From positions 24,921 through 88,920 of the forward strand of contig JASAMV010002743.1 of NCBI GenBank assembly GCA_030248065.1: a DNA stretch of 64,000 nucleotides. The letters are read 5' to 3'. The notes under the pieces were generated by a model, which saw only the letters and a program-made list of their open reading frames with translations, was not told the origin of the DNA and ran no database searches. This DNA is from Rhynchonema sp. JSB1_4 (Eukaryota > Nematoda > Chromadorea > Monhysterida > Xyalidae). Both the position numbers and the translations under genes were made by a program. Each line of letters opens with the position of its first letter. Positions within the stretch are counted from its first letter, which is position 1. This document shows, one piece after another, positions 32,290 through 43,734 of the stretch.

Positions 32290-35200
32290 TTGCCATTTAT
32301 CCCGTCTCCAGCACTTTCAGTCGTACGGCGCTCGCCGCGAGACGGTCTCCCGGCGTCCAGTGTCAGCCAGCACCAACCGCCTGCCCCTGCCAATCCCCAA
32401 CCGTCCCAAGCCCGTCACCACCAGTTCTGCCCCACCCCAGTCCCCTCGCAGTCCGATCCCATCAATCGTGCCCTTCACTCCGGTCCAACCAACCAAAGAC
32501 CCCATCCAGCCACCCGCAATGCCCCACCCCGAAACCCTGGCCAAGGGCACCAGGGAATCCTTTGAGAAATTCATGCAGTCTCTGGGTCTGTTGGGTAAAG
32601 ACTTCAATCGGGAAATGCAGCCGATTAACAGCCAGTATGATGGCCTGTGGAAGGACTTTTATCACATTCTGACGCGCTATGGAAAGCGCGTCTATGAACG
32701 CATGATGGTAAGTGGAACTTAACCGTGTGCCACGCTACAGTATTGTGTCTGGGACCTGGCTGTAGATTTAGCCTTGTCTGGGCCCGAGCCAAGATAATGC
32801 AGGGCCAAACCACTAAGTGGATGCTAAATAAACGATGTTTGAACTTTTTGGACATCTACCGGTGTTTTCCGGTTACACCCCCCGGAAAATATTCCAAATA
32901 GAGCCACATGGGGCTCTATTCGGGATTTTTTTCGTTCGGGTGCCAAGTTTATGGTCTAAATTTACTGATAAAAAAGAAACAAAATTCGCTTTTTTACTTG
33001 GTAATTTTTGGTCAAAGTTTTTGCCTTTCTTTCGCATAGAACCTGAATAGCGTCTATACAAAGTATCTACTCGACACAAAAACACATTGCAACCAGGTAT
33101 GAACCACATTCAAAATAAGTACAAAATTTTTCATGGGGCTCAATTCGGAAGATGGTTCGAATAAAACCCCATGGGGCTCTACTTGAGAATAAGAATAATT
33201 TTCAAAATCCGATTTCCCACCTACTACCGAATAGAGCCCCAGGGGCTGTAACCGGAAGACTCCGGTAGGTTACCACAAAATCAAGAAAGTTTTATTGTTA
33301 ATTTTCCGGTTCTGGCAGGTTAAAGAAGGAAGTTGTTGCCGGCGGGCATTAAACTAGTTACAATACACGCACTGGATTTTTCCGAATTGCGAATATTTGA
33401 TTGCTTCTGATGACCACCATGACCGTCCAATGTTTCACCACTATACTTATTATCTGCAAAACTAAATAGCGAAACATGTCAAAAATTACGCCAGTGAAGG
33501 GGATTGTTACCACATTCTCAAATCAATATCCCGCCTTGCCATCTCAGGAAGCGATGGATCGCGCTCAGATCGAGGCGGCAATTCAAAAATCGCGTCAAGA
33601 GTACCTCAACCGCATCTATCCGGTTCGCCCACCACAGCCACCCATGCCCGCTCCGATGAGACCCCCGTCACCAACCAGGGGTCCACCCATTTCCCCTATT
33701 ACAACATCAACGCGTGTGTTCCCAACAACAATGACGACGACAACACCCAGACCTGGCTCGTTGCCTGACCTGTTTTCGGCTGCTGAGTGAGTTGCTGGGT
33801 GATGTTTCACGCACAGCCTTCATTTTTGTGCTTGCACGTCGTGAAGTTGACAGTGGACTTCCCAAGCAAAAAGGTTCTCATGAATAAGCAAACCTCAGGC
33901 ATTATTATTTGATAATCAACAGTGCAATAAGCGCTTGGTCAAATGAGTCTGATTTTCACAGAATTCCAAATACCACCATAGTACAATTTCCGAGATTCCG
34001 AAACTAGCACGCAATTACAGTATTGCACGATGGTCATTCATGCGAGTTTTTTAGACGTGTCTTCGTCTCGTTGATGGGTTACGCATTTTATGACGACACA
34101 ACTTCACATACATAGTCTGTCCCACCTCTGCTATGACACAGTAAAAGAAAATTTACAGCGCAACATGGCTAACATGAAGCGAGGAAGACGTTACGTATTC
34201 CATTGTGGATCAAAATTGTCCATTTTTCAGCTCGAGCAAAGACTTGCGCGTTGCCGCTGCGTTTTCCCGGAGCAGCTTGGTGCCCGATTTGTTGTCAAGG
34301 GCGCCAGAGAGTTTGGCTGATGTTAGTATTTGAGCATAAATTGTTACTTTAATCACAAATTCATGCAAATGACATTTTTAGACAAAAAACCAAATTAACA
34401 ATAAGAAAAAAGAATACTAACAAAAATAAAAGCGTTGCAGATTCAATTCCCGGATGGCAGTCGTGTGCAGCTCGGCAATGAAATTACGCCGGTCAAAACC
34501 AGAGAAGCGCCAAGCATTGTCAACTGGCCAACCGAACCGGGAGCACTTTATACACTGGTCATGACAGGTGAGTCGAAGGGAAGCTTACGATCCAAGTATT
34601 TAAATTGGGTATAAGCTTTAGCCTCATGCCTAATTAAAGACCTGCGCCTGATAAAAGGTTGAAGTCAGCAAACTTATGTAAGGGCGGACTTAGGTTGAAT
34701 CCGGAAACCGGAATCCGGAAATATTCCCGGAAAACGCATTATTTTAGCATGTAAATTTCTACGTTTTCCGGAAATATTTCCGGAGTCCGGAAATGTTTTG
34801 TATTTTTCTATGCAAATTATTTCCGGATTCCGGATTTAACCTTAGTTCGCCCTTACTCGGTTCGTCTGTGTTCAATGACTGACAGGTATGACCAAGTACA
34901 GTGGGTGCGAGCGAATCAATGGCACAAGAGCAGCGAAACGAGACTGACTGATTACTACAAACATTTTGTGCAACTGGCTTCACGAATCTGTTGAAATATG
35001 CGATTATGGGACCAATAATTCGAAAGCTCAATGAAAAAAATTGATGATGGAATAAGTTATGATCATAGGTCATGATCGTAGTTATTCATTTCTATGGAGC
35101 CGAACATTTCCAATGCAGACCCGTCGCCAGAAGGCACCGGCGAAGAGTGGCACCATTGGCTGGTCGTCAACATTCCCGGCACGGACCTCAGGAGGGGTGA

Positions 35201-35832
35201 CACCTTGTCGGAATATGTACCAGCCGGTCCGCCGCCCAAATCTGGTGAGATAGTACTGTACTCAGCGGGAAATATTTTTGATTAGAAATAATGTTTGAAG
35301 CCGGGTGTTATTTTTTTCGAAAAGGTCCATTCACCTTTCTATGATTGCTAACCGATGGTTTTGGGCTTTTTTCACTGTGCGCTCGTGGGCTTCATGAGTT
35401 CAGCATCTGACAGCAGGCGAGACAAAACAACGCTGATAACTTAAAAATATGATCCTTGAAACTTTCTTGAATCTCACAGGGACTGCTCAAATTTTCTGGA
35501 AAAAGCGAAAACAACACCCGTTAAAAACCATGCGTGTCTGTATTTAATAAAGCAAAAATGACAATAAAAACGGCCTACAAACAACACAGCTAAAATCTAT
35601 AACTTGATAAAATGTAACAGTGTGAGCACATGCGTATATTTTCCGCCCTTCACCTTCTAATTCAGGCAAACATCGTTACGCCTTCCTAATCTATCGTCAA
35701 TCGGGCGAAATCCGTGACAGCGAACATGGCTACATAAGCAATCGGTCCAACCAGGGTCGCGCTGAGTTCAACAGTGAGCTGTTCGCAAAGAAACATCGAC
35801 TCGGAAAGCCGATCGCTGGCAATTTCTTTTTG
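32290..35832 (+). CDS. Proline-rich protein with a C-terminal PEBP domain, six exons found, last exon not located
   Basis: Exons 32290-32707, 33548-33786, 34231-34321, 34441-34567, 35119-35244 and 35666-35832 chain in phase with GT-AG introns. The first two encode a Pro/Ser/Thr-rich, partly helical extension of about 215 residues ([20 protein letters not shown], then [15 protein letters not shown]). The last four encode a phosphatidylethanolamine-binding protein domain: [56 protein letters not shown] and [12 protein letters not shown] proteins bind phospholipid head groups or act as kinase or protease regulators. The usual ligand-site motif DPDxP is shortened to DPSP here (exon junction 34567/35119). 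The true start is unknown: the first exon may begin further upstream, and its acceptor at 32289 is only the best candidate. The terminal exon, normally a Trp-Asp containing helix, was not found. Confidence 0.85.
32857..33268. mobile_element. MITE of the CTACCGG family with GAGCCCCATGGGGCTC palindromes, inside a PEBP-gene intron
   Basis: Termini CTACCGGTGTTTTCCGGTTA and TAACCGGAAGACTCCGGTAG are inverted with a few mismatches. The interior repeats a palindromic box related to GAGCCCCATGGGGCTC (32901, 33135, 33170, 33229). Related elements are at 61144-61729 and, in part, 31289-31345 and 46650-46960. Confidence 0.7.
34678..34856. mobile_element. Foldback element, GTAAGGGCGGACTTAG / TCCGGAAAT
   Basis: The left arm starts GTAAGGGCGGACTTAGGTTG and the right arm ends CCTTAGTTCGCCCTTAC, its imperfect reverse complement. 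The interior is repeated TCCGGAAAT in both orientations. It lies in the PEBP-gene intron between exons 34441-34567 and 35119-35244. Confidence 0.75.
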
Positions 35833-36129
35833 GTGCGTTTTTGGGGGCTAACTTTGTTGTGTCGTCAACCCCGAAAGCAGCGCTGCATCAGGCTTAGGCA
35901 AGCAATGAAACATAAACGGGCAGTGGGGACGGGGTGACGACAAGAATATAAGTCAGTTTTTGTGCGTATATTTTACATTTTACGACTGAGAAGTGACCAA
36001 AAGCAACAGCAATCCATCCATCTTTTATCAAAATGGTCGATTTGACGTCGGTATTTTGAGCGCGTCTTGAGTTTCGTTCAAACAACCGACCAAAACAGAT
36101 TTATCAAGGTGCATGTTGTGCATATTATG

Positions 36130-36460
36130 TATAGTCCGTCCATCAGCTCATGTCACTTTGTGATGCTGCTGACCAACTTGCTCCCTTCCTCCACGTTCTA
36201 ATGAAAGAGAAATTGAGTTTCCGAAAAAAATTGTTTTTGCTCCTAGATTGTGGTTTTTATGAAATCGACGTGTTTTATCGATTTTAATTTAATTTCATTT
36301 TAAATTTGATCGAATCCAATCTTTTTCGACACATTTTGTAATTTTTTTAGTTTTTTTGCAAAATCGGTCATACTCAATTTCTCTTTCATTAGAACGTGGA
36401 GGAAGGGAACAAACCAGTCAGCAGCAACATAAAGTGCCATGAGCTGGTGGATGGACTATA
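36130..36460. mobile_element. MITE family C, copy 1 (long terminal inverted repeats)
   Basis: Starts TATAGTCCGTCCATCAGCTC and ends GAGCTGGTGGATGGACTATA. The inverted repeats extend about 90 bp inward, through TTCTAATGAAAGAGAAATTG. The copy at 38669-38961 has the same structure. No coding capacity. Confidence 0.85.
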
Positions 36461-38056
36461 CGTGCACAAGCAGAACATACATATTATACATACTGTACAT
36501 GCCCGAGCAGAAAACATTTCATTATTTTTGCATAAAAATGAGCAAAATCAACATTTCAGGCCAAATGCGATTCGTATGTGCCGGTTGTATACGCTCAATT
36601 AGGATTACCAAACCCAGGACCGTGCTGAAGTTTTTGGTGATTTTTGACCCTTTTCATGATGATGGACCAACTTGAGACCCGCCTGTTATCAAACGTAAGC
36701 TAAACCGAACAATAAAACTCGGGTTTAGTAGTGTTCATAATAATATGCATTTTATTCACTTGTTGAAAATAACACACACTTTTGTGTTGCTTCGTTTCCA
36801 CGCGTATATAATTACGAATTTGCAATAATCTCGTTTCGTGATTTATACAATACGAGTTTGACATTGTTTTTCGTTGATTATTCACAAAGATCGTTGTGTT
36901 TGCTTTGCACAAGACAGTTTTCTTCAAGTTAATCAATTGTTGTGACAGTAGGACTGAAAATTTCGCACATTTATAAAGGCAGATCTCACTCAAACCGCAA
37001 CCGGTGTCGCTAGTGGTCTTGGAGGCGCGCCCCCCCCAGGTGTATCCTGGTATTGGTGTGCAGAATTTTTGGCTGGGGTGTACTGTATTCCAACTTTTTG
37101 GCCCATCTGACCCATCAAAAGGAAGAAAATTCAGCAAAAATCTAACATTTCGATTTAAATTTGCTTCAAATCTCTTGCTAAAAATTGCACAACAGGATGT
37201 TTATGCGGTGAAAATCAAAGAATGAATGTTGTTTACAAGAGAATCACGCTGTGTCATTCTCCTCCTCCTCCCTTCCACCGGGGGATACTGACAGAAATGC
37301 GGGAGTTTACAGGAAAAAAATTGTGTAAAATCGCTCATATGACCAAATGGGTGCCGGACTCCGATTTTGCGATCCAATTTATTCCCTGCTGGTCCACACT
37401 TTCGCTGAATGTTATTTCCCAACCCAAATCCAGCAGAGGAACAAGGCGAGGGTGAGAAAAAGGCCATTGGCGTACAATGACTGGTACACACAATGGCTGA
37501 AAACCGTTGTTGTCTGTGACAATACTGACAACATCAATACGACCAAAGATACAAACACACACAGTCAAAACGAGACAATTTATGAACAAAGTGCTGGAAG
37601 GCACACATGTTTCAGAAAACAGAGATGACAAATTTGATTACAATGAAAATTGTATCCCTTCCATAGCAACATGCCACTAAAATTCTGCCTAAAGATTTAG
37701 GGAGCTCAGAGTTATATTGGAAAATGGAAATGGAAAACTTTGGACATAGAATATTTTTTTTTATTTTTCCATTTTACATTTTCCACTATGACCAAGGGCT
37801 CCATAAGATACAGTATAATTTTACGAAGTAATGACTCGCAAACGGACAAATGTGAAGTTTTGTTCATGGAGTCAAGTGAGCATCAGGTGCGTACGCACTG
37901 ACGATGGTGCACGATCGCAGGTCGCGGAGGGCATAATCTCAAAACGTACTGCACAGCTCACAAACATACGGCCTACAATCAGAACATTATGTGGGTTACA
38001 ATACACACAATAATAAACCAATAATGTGACAGGACAAAACCAAAAACATCAGGATA

Positions 38057-38278
38057 TACAGTTCCGGGTGCAATTCTAGGCTGAAAGTTGAAGTCGCGTG
38101 CACGCGCGTGGACGCGACTTCCTAGTGCTAAAACATAGGGAGCGCACGCCAGCGCACGCGCAAAACTTCGCGTGCACGCGCGTGCACGCGAAGTTACTTC
38201 GACTTTTGCCTATACTTTGCACTGTTTTGCACTGCACGCGACTTCAACTTTCAGCCTAGAATTGCACCCGGTACTGTA
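38057..38278. mobile_element. Foldback element rich in GCGTGCACGCG
   Basis: The ends TACAGTTCCGGGTGCAATTC / GAATTGCACCCGGTACTGTA are inverted repeats of about 45 bp. The interior holds repeated CGCGTGCACGCG-type palindromes. It lies between the two MITE C copies in an intergenic stretch. Confidence 0.8.
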
Positions 38279-38298
38279 TGTACACGTACATTGTAATG

Positions 38299-38658
38299 TA
38301 GTCCAGTCACGAGCTCATGAGGCGACTTGTTTGAAGCTCGGTTGGCCAAATTTAGAAATGCTCCGGGCTACACGTGTTTTCGCAAACAAAAGAAAGAGAT
38401 TGGGCCGAGAGACATGATGACAAGTACCAGCTGGCTGACCTCAATTTGTTGCGCGCTTACGCGAACAGCAACGTCGTTTAACACACAAATGTTTTGGGAG
38501 TCAAAAGAGAATTTACGCACCGAGGTGGAGAGTGTGTTCTTAAAAAATACGTGCGTTTCTCTTTCTTTCATTTCCCAAATACGTGGAACCTGAACATTAT
38601 TGCATCCACACAAGCCAACTTGAAAAAAGTCGTCTCATGAGCTGGTGGCTGGACTATA
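38299..38658. mobile_element. MITE family B, copy 1 (CTCATGAGNCGACTT ends, shared core)
   Basis: Ends are TAGTCCAGTCACGAGCTCAT...ATGAGCTGGTGGCTGGACTA, with CTCATGAGGCGACTT and AAGTCGTCTCATGAG just inside. The interior holds the shared core (GATGACAAGTACCAGCTGGC, 38415 onward). Its last ~20 bp are also the ends of family C, and the family C copy at 38669 starts 10 bp away. The other copy, inverted, is at 60383-60750. Confidence 0.82.
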
Positions 38659-38668
38659 CGACTATACG

Positions 38669-38961
38669 TATAGTCCGTCGATCATCAGCTCATGCCACTT
38701 TGTGATGCTGCTGGCCAACTTGTTCCCTTTCTCTACGTTCTAATGAAAGAGAAATTGAGTTTCCGAAAAAAATATTTTTGCTCCTAAATTGTGGTTTTTA
38801 TGAAATCGACGTGTTTTATCGATTTTAATTTAATTTTGTCATTTTTTTAGTTTTTTTTGCAAAATCGGTCACACTCAATTTCTCTTTCGTTGGAACGTGG
38901 AGGAAGGGAACAAGTTGGCCAGCGGCATCACAAAGTGCCATGAGCTGGTGGATGGACTATA
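38669..38961. mobile_element. MITE family C, copy 2
   Basis: Same TATAGTCCGTC...GGACTATA ends and AATGAAAGAGAAATTGAGTT arms as the copy at 36130-36460. It differs by an internal deletion of roughly 40 bp in the T-rich middle. Confidence 0.85.
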
Positions 38962-39726
38962 CTGTACATGCAGTTAGTACACGACATAAACAGTTAACAC
39001 GCATAACACAAGAATATATACAACCAGTGTAAAGTACATGAAGTATGACCACGAATACAAAACACAAGAAATTTTTGGTCCAAGCATTTTGTGCCTAGGC
39101 CCACGTCTCAGCGATTTTTGGGTTCTTTTGAGCTTTTAGTTTCACAGAATTTTCGTTCTAATAAATGTGGTGGCGTTTTCGACCACGGAGATTCCGAATC
39201 ACGACTTTTATTCTTGGTCCAATAATTTTAAGGCCCGGAAATAAAATACAAACAACTTTGGGTCCAAAACACGATACTTGTGCCCGGAAAACCAGTACCA
39301 GGAGGTTTATATGAAGGAGCAGAATTTCAATCCCGACTATGTTTTGGGCCGCAGAAGTGAAAGGTTGGGATAATCACCGTGATTCAAATTTTTGGTGTCG
39401 TTCGAAAGCGGAGATCGAGCAGTATGCATAAAATGACAACAGTCGCCCTTTTACCGTTTCCAGTCGGCAGAGCTTCACACAAAAAATATCTGCTTTACAA
39501 AATCAAGTTTCAAGGTGCTTTTTAACGGTCCAAAAATATGGCGTTGAAGTCGCACTAAAAGCCTAATTTTATGGTGTAAAACTTGATTCAGGCAAACTAA
39601 TACAGGTATGAAATCAACTGGATAACTCCTTCAAAATACGGTTCAACTTTGAAGGTACAATAACTCCATTGACATGGACTTAGCGTAGGCAAATTTTGGT
39701 TGAGCTGTTTGGTTTGTTCGTATTGG

Positions 39727-39795
39727 CGTACGAATTTCGACCAGTGTAAAAGCTGTTCATTTGGTCAGCGGGAACAAGTTCTGCGCTGAGCGAAA
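39727..39795. repeat. Palindrome of the GACCAGCGTAAAAG family, diverged
   Basis: AATTTCGACCAGTGTAAAAG and AGTTCTGCGCTGAGCGAAATT-like arms surround a loop with the GGGAACAA box also seen in the copy at 16425-16566. It lies about 115 bp beyond the end of the PAN-like exon. Confidence 0.55.
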
Positions 39796-39908
39796 TTAAT
39801 TGCGCCAACTCTATCGCCAAAAAACAGTTCAAGCAAAGTTTGGCCATGCCAAGTTCATGCCAGCGTGGATTTGGCTTTAAGGTTGACACGGGTCGTTACG
39901 GTTTCGCT

Positions 39909-40633
39909 TCAACCCTGGAATACCACTGGGTCGTTGAACGGCCCGACCTGCACAATATCCCAAACATCATAGTTTACATCGGATGCAGTGGCCAACATCG
40001 TGCTATCCACGTGGTGCAGCTTGCAATCACTGGCGCCCGCACTGTAGCTGAACGCCACACACCAATCGATATTGGCCGTGCAGTAGTGCGCTGCGAGATG
40101 GACTACACGATTGTGGCTCTGAGGATTTGCTGTTTCGGCCAGTCTAACACAATATTATCGCTGCGTGGATGCGTTTCAGCTTCTCATCAGCTAGGGCGCG
40201 TGTGATGTCATACCGGGAGCTGGGAGCTCAGTTTTTTCAACGTCCAAAATTCAAATATACCTTATATGACTACGCGCACATCGTGAACTAAGAACTAAGC
40301 AAAACATTAGAGTAATTTTTTACCTTTCAGCCCTCCGGGCTCAGACAGGGAGCTGATATGGGAAAATTTTTCTTGGCCATGAGTGTTTTGGCCCAAGGCC
40401 AGGTTCCGTGGCAAGTAGTTTCATTGAGATTGGTTTAGGTCGCATATGTATATGGCGCATTTAATTCATCCACTCACAGTAAACTTACCGCATTCAAACA
40501 CATTGTTGGCGGTAACGGTGTAGATTGAGCTGGTGCCGACGGTTTGCCGCAGTCGCTTGGAAACGTGCGCCGTAGGTCCATCGCGGATGTTGGTGTTGAG
40601 AGGTTGACTGGCTAAAAGCACCACAGAGCCTGG
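39909..40633 (-). CDS. Two exons encoding a PAN/Apple-like domain (secreted or surface protein fragment)
   Basis: Exons 40633-40489 (CAG acceptor, GCG|GTAAGT donor) and 40129-39909 join in phase. The first gives PGSVVLLASQPLNTNI... ending in NNVFEC. The second contains HYCTANIDWCVAFSYS followed by AGASDCKLH, which matches the PAN/Apple core of four spaced cysteines with a hydrophobic CxAFxYS strand and CxLH. A TGA ends the frame at 39909-39911, so this may be the C-terminus; a GTCGGG donor just before it cannot be excluded. PAN domains bind protein or carbohydrate partners outside the cell. Upstream exons are not resolved, although the EGF-like/Thr-rich exon at 41851 is on the same strand. 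Its phase does not fit directly, so another exon must lie between if they are one gene. Confidence 0.6.
40320..40460. repeat. Fragment of the sequence that forms the large inverted duplication
   Basis: Carries CTCAGACAGGGAGCTGATAT and TTTCATTGAGATTGGTTT, both also present in the arms at 44530-44660 and 46130-46250. This is an independent third copy, inside the intron between the two PAN-like exons, so the inverted duplication includes a dispersed repeat. Confidence 0.75.
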
Positions 40634-40778
40634 CTGCGAGAAAGCAATTTTATAAAAGTTCTCTTTCAAAGATACACGCCCTGTTCTTCTAGTCACTGAG
40701 CGGATTTAGACAGTGTTTTCACAACTGCAGCCTGCCTGTGTAGCTACAAAAGCGTCAAGTTTGTGTGCGAGAAACGAC

Positions 40779-40850
40779 TGTACGTTAGCCTAGTGGTCAT
40801 GGCAGCGCCCAAGAAGGCAAAAAGCCTGGGTTCGATTCCCAGGCGCACAA
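40779..40850 (+). repeat. tRNA-like sequence (tRNA pseudogene or SINE head)
   Basis: Perfect box A (TAGCCTAGTGG) and box B (GGTTCGATTCC) are spaced as in a tRNA. The acceptor stem pairs 6 of 7 (TGTACGT with GCGCACA), the T stem is a perfect CTGGG/CCCAG and the D stem is GCC/GGC. The anticodon arm fails: no U33, loop CAAGAA, and a stem of only three pairs. It is probably a decayed tRNA or SINE rather than a functional tRNA. Confidence 0.6.
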
Positions 40851-41209
40851 AGTCATTCTTTGTGCACAAACGATTTCTGATTGTACCTGCGTTCCCGTTA
40901 ATATCGTGCACCGACACATACCAAACCCACACCACTGATACAGATCACAGATGTCTACCGTCTAAAGGTCGAGCGGAAAGTTTTCCCGTCGGAATTTCCG
41001 CGCGAAAAACAAATTTGCGAGAAATGTCACTTGCCATTTTTCGCGGGTGTACGTTAGAAAAACGGTATTTTTCGCGGGAAAGAGGTCTTGATCTGCAACT
41101 TCCTTTCTTCAAAATTAAAAAAAACCAATTTCCCGCAAATGTTACGTCCATGGACCATTTTCCGCGCGGGAAATCCCGCGGGTCCGCCCAGACTTATTCA
41201 ACCCCCTTT

Positions 41210-41520
41210 AAGGCGCCCATATTTTTCTCCTCCCCCCCAAAACACCCCCCCAAAACTCTCTCTACAACACCACTCCCCCCCCCCCTTTATCTTCAACATA
41301 ACACCACCCCTACTTCCTCTGACACAATTCTTCTTTCTGTCCTATTATTGAGCGCTTTTAAATTTTAACTTCTCTTCTATATTTTCCACCATTCCTTCCC
41401 CAATTCCTCACTTCAATATTTTCCCCAATTTTTTATCACTCTTTCTTACCCCCTCCCTATCCTTATCTCTCATCCTACCCCCACTCAACCTCCCCCCCCA
41501 CCTCCTCTCCTCTTTACTTC
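41210..41520. repeat. Pyrimidine-rich low-complexity tract
   Basis: Runs of C up to about 12 and CTT/CCT-rich sequence, with very few purines for 300 bp. It lies upstream (in minus-strand sense, downstream) of the Thr-rich exon. Confidence 0.85.
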
Positions 41521-41850
41521 CCTGAAAACAGCGCGGGTCAATGTTGTTGTCTTTGTAGACATGTTCCTTCGGATGTCGTCCTTGTTTTTGACATAAAATC
41601 AGGCGGTTTATGGCGAAAAATAATAATTCGTGCCCCTAAGTTTAGTCCAAATCATACCCCCCACCCTGGCCCCCAAACCAAATAATCCAATCCCCCGCCC
41701 CACCCCCCCAAAACCAATCCCCACCAAAAAAAACCGCCAAAACCCCCCGCACACACTGATCCGCCCACCAGCGGACAACATTACAGTCCGCTCTGAGTGA
41801 ACGACGATTGGAGTTGACCATATAAATAAATAAACCCTCCTGCAACTTAC

Positions 41851-41922
41851 GCGCTGTTGTTGTTGGTCCGGTGAAGGGCGCGGTAGTCATCGTTGCGGTA
41901 GTTGGCGGAATGGTGGTCGTGG

Positions 41923-41959
<37 letters not shown>

Positions 41960-42057
41960 CGTCGTTGTCACGCAGTTGCACGTGAACTCGTCAGCGGCAA
42001 CACCATTCACACACGTGCAGTTTGCGTCACACGGACTCAGTGCGCACGCGGAATCGA
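41851..42057 (-). CDS. Exon encoding an EGF-like cysteine cluster and a poly-Thr (mucin-like) stretch
   Basis: Bounded by TTTCAG acceptor (42058) and GCGC|GTAAGT donor (41850). It encodes about 69 residues: CALSPCDANCTCVNG and a following CNC, which is half of an EGF-like module with six cysteines, then about 19 Thr in a row from an (ACA/ACG)n tract, then PPTTATMTTAPFTGPTTT. Thr/Pro stretches of this kind are O-glycosylated in secreted mucins. The poly-Thr tract is a trinucleotide repeat (GTT on the plus strand, 41925-41968) and may vary in length. The exon starts in phase 1 relative to its upstream neighbour, which is not identified. Confidence 0.6.
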
Positions 42058-42819
42058 CTGAAAGTGTAACGATGGAGATATTCAGTTTGGTCGATTTCGA
42101 CTGTTGGTTCGTCTTTGTCGTTGATTGGCTACACGAGCTTTTTTCAACTTCAGCGGCATATAGAAACACGAGCGTATTTTTTTATGAGAACGCGACAACA
42201 AGTGAAACGTCGTTAACGTGCTGCCTAGACGGCGACCCTGTCCTGTTTTATGCGTCCCATTCCTGATTAACGCCGACTTTTATGTTTTTCACACTCATAG
42301 TCACATAATTCGCGATTCTAACTGACAATTTGTGTAAGAATACTCTACGTAGTTGGGACACGTTTGCACACTCTAAGCACCTGCGCCGGGATTGTCGGGG
42401 GTGGATGTGGAAGCAAAATGGGTAATTTCTAGACTTGGTTTCGTACTTCGAAAAATAAACTTGCGAAGCCGGGTTCGAAATTTTCGAACATCAAACGTGT
42501 GAATTCGTACCCAGTATGACTGTAATCTGGTCTGTAACCTAGTCTGTAAATGGACATGGAAATACATCCGTTTTAAAAAAACATGATTTTACGGCAATGG
42601 AAGTCCCCATCGCGCAATCATAATCAATTACGAAGTGAGATTGAAAAAGCCCGTTTATTTGATTTATTTGTCATATCGCACGTTCTCCCCCTCGGTGCGT
42701 AAATTCCCTTTTGACTCCCAAAATCAGACATTTTTTTAAAAAAATTTCACGCAAAAATAAATCTTCACTCGAACTGGTTGCATGTAACAATATTGTAGTC
42801 GTATTAGCGTCATTTTGCA

Positions 42820-43092
42820 TTGGTCGCACAATGACCATATAAGAATTCATCAAATCAATCCTGATTTTCAAGTTCAGTCACTCTTAACCACTGTGCTATT
42901 TGTGATTCTCACAAAACAGTTTCAGCTAAAAATAATCTAGCAGAGCAACCACGTTGCCGCAGGTCTGAAACATTCTCTTTACAACATACTTTGTGTGCGA
43001 TCACGCAACGCAACGTCATTGCCCGTCACTTTCCCTCTTCACGATTCAGGAAAAAAATTTGACCAATTCTTATAAAGTCATTGTGCAACCAA
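42820..43092. mobile_element. MITE family A, copy 2, in the left arm
   Basis: TTGGTCGCACAATGAC...TTGTGCAACCAA ends, reverse orientation to copy 1. The right arm lacks it: at 48575-48595 the flanks read straight through a TA. This proves insertion after the duplication. Confidence 0.88.
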
Positions 43093-43514
43093 TATCAACC
43101 GTATGACTGTAGCAAACGCGGCGTACGTCATGTTGTGAGAGATCGAGCAGCGCAAGGTTTGTTCTTATATACAAACACGACTACTGTACATACACGAAAT
43201 ACATCTGATCTCTTTCTTCTTATCATGACACGCTAAAGATAATATGATTACCAAGTTTTTGCCACATTTTTTCAACTGCGCTGTACGTGCTGGAAACAGG
43301 ATTACTATGTTCATGAAAAACGACACAATGGCCAGAATTCCCGATCGCGCAGTCGCAACCAATTGCGCGGTGCAATCAAAGGCGATGATGACAACTTCCA
43401 GCTGCCTGACCTCAATTTGTTTACGCGAACAGCAGCGTTATTCACCGCACAAACTATTTTGGGCAGACCTGTGCCGATCTATGGTTTTTTTCTGGCAAAA
43501 TCTGACCCCTACTA

Positions 43515-43732
43515 TAGTCCAACAACAGCTAATGCAGAATTTATGTCCACTGCGTTGCCTGATCCGCCAAGCACATAACGCGTGATGCAACATTACAAGC
43601 ACAGACAGGCAGTCAGCTTGTGTGTGTTGGCTGGCTGCGTGGGTGTGTTTATAATGTTGCATCACGCGTTATGTGCTTGGCGGATCAGGCAACGCAGTGG
43701 ACATAAATTCTGCATTAGCTGTTGTTGGACTA
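43515..43732. mobile_element. Hairpin element with arms of about 95 bp, in the left arm
   Basis: AGTCCAACAACAGCTAATGC through CACATAACGCGTGATGCAAC is mirrored by GTTGCATCACGCGTTATGTG through GCATTAGCTGTTGTTGGACT, with TATA at both borders. It is absent from the matching place in the right arm (47640-47660). Confidence 0.85.
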
Positions 43733-43734
43733 TA

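Noticed and set aside
36700..37137. 145-codon minus-strand open frame
   Set aside because: A/T-rich, begins without an ATG at its upstream end, no domain signature, no splice support.
39355..39441. Candidate last exon of the PEBP gene (contains GWDNHRDSNFWC)
   Set aside because: The available acceptor gives the wrong phase or an immediate stop.
42373..42421. Small Pro-rich exon candidate upstream of the EGF-like exon
   Set aside because: Weak acceptor and the phase does not repair the mismatch to the next exon.
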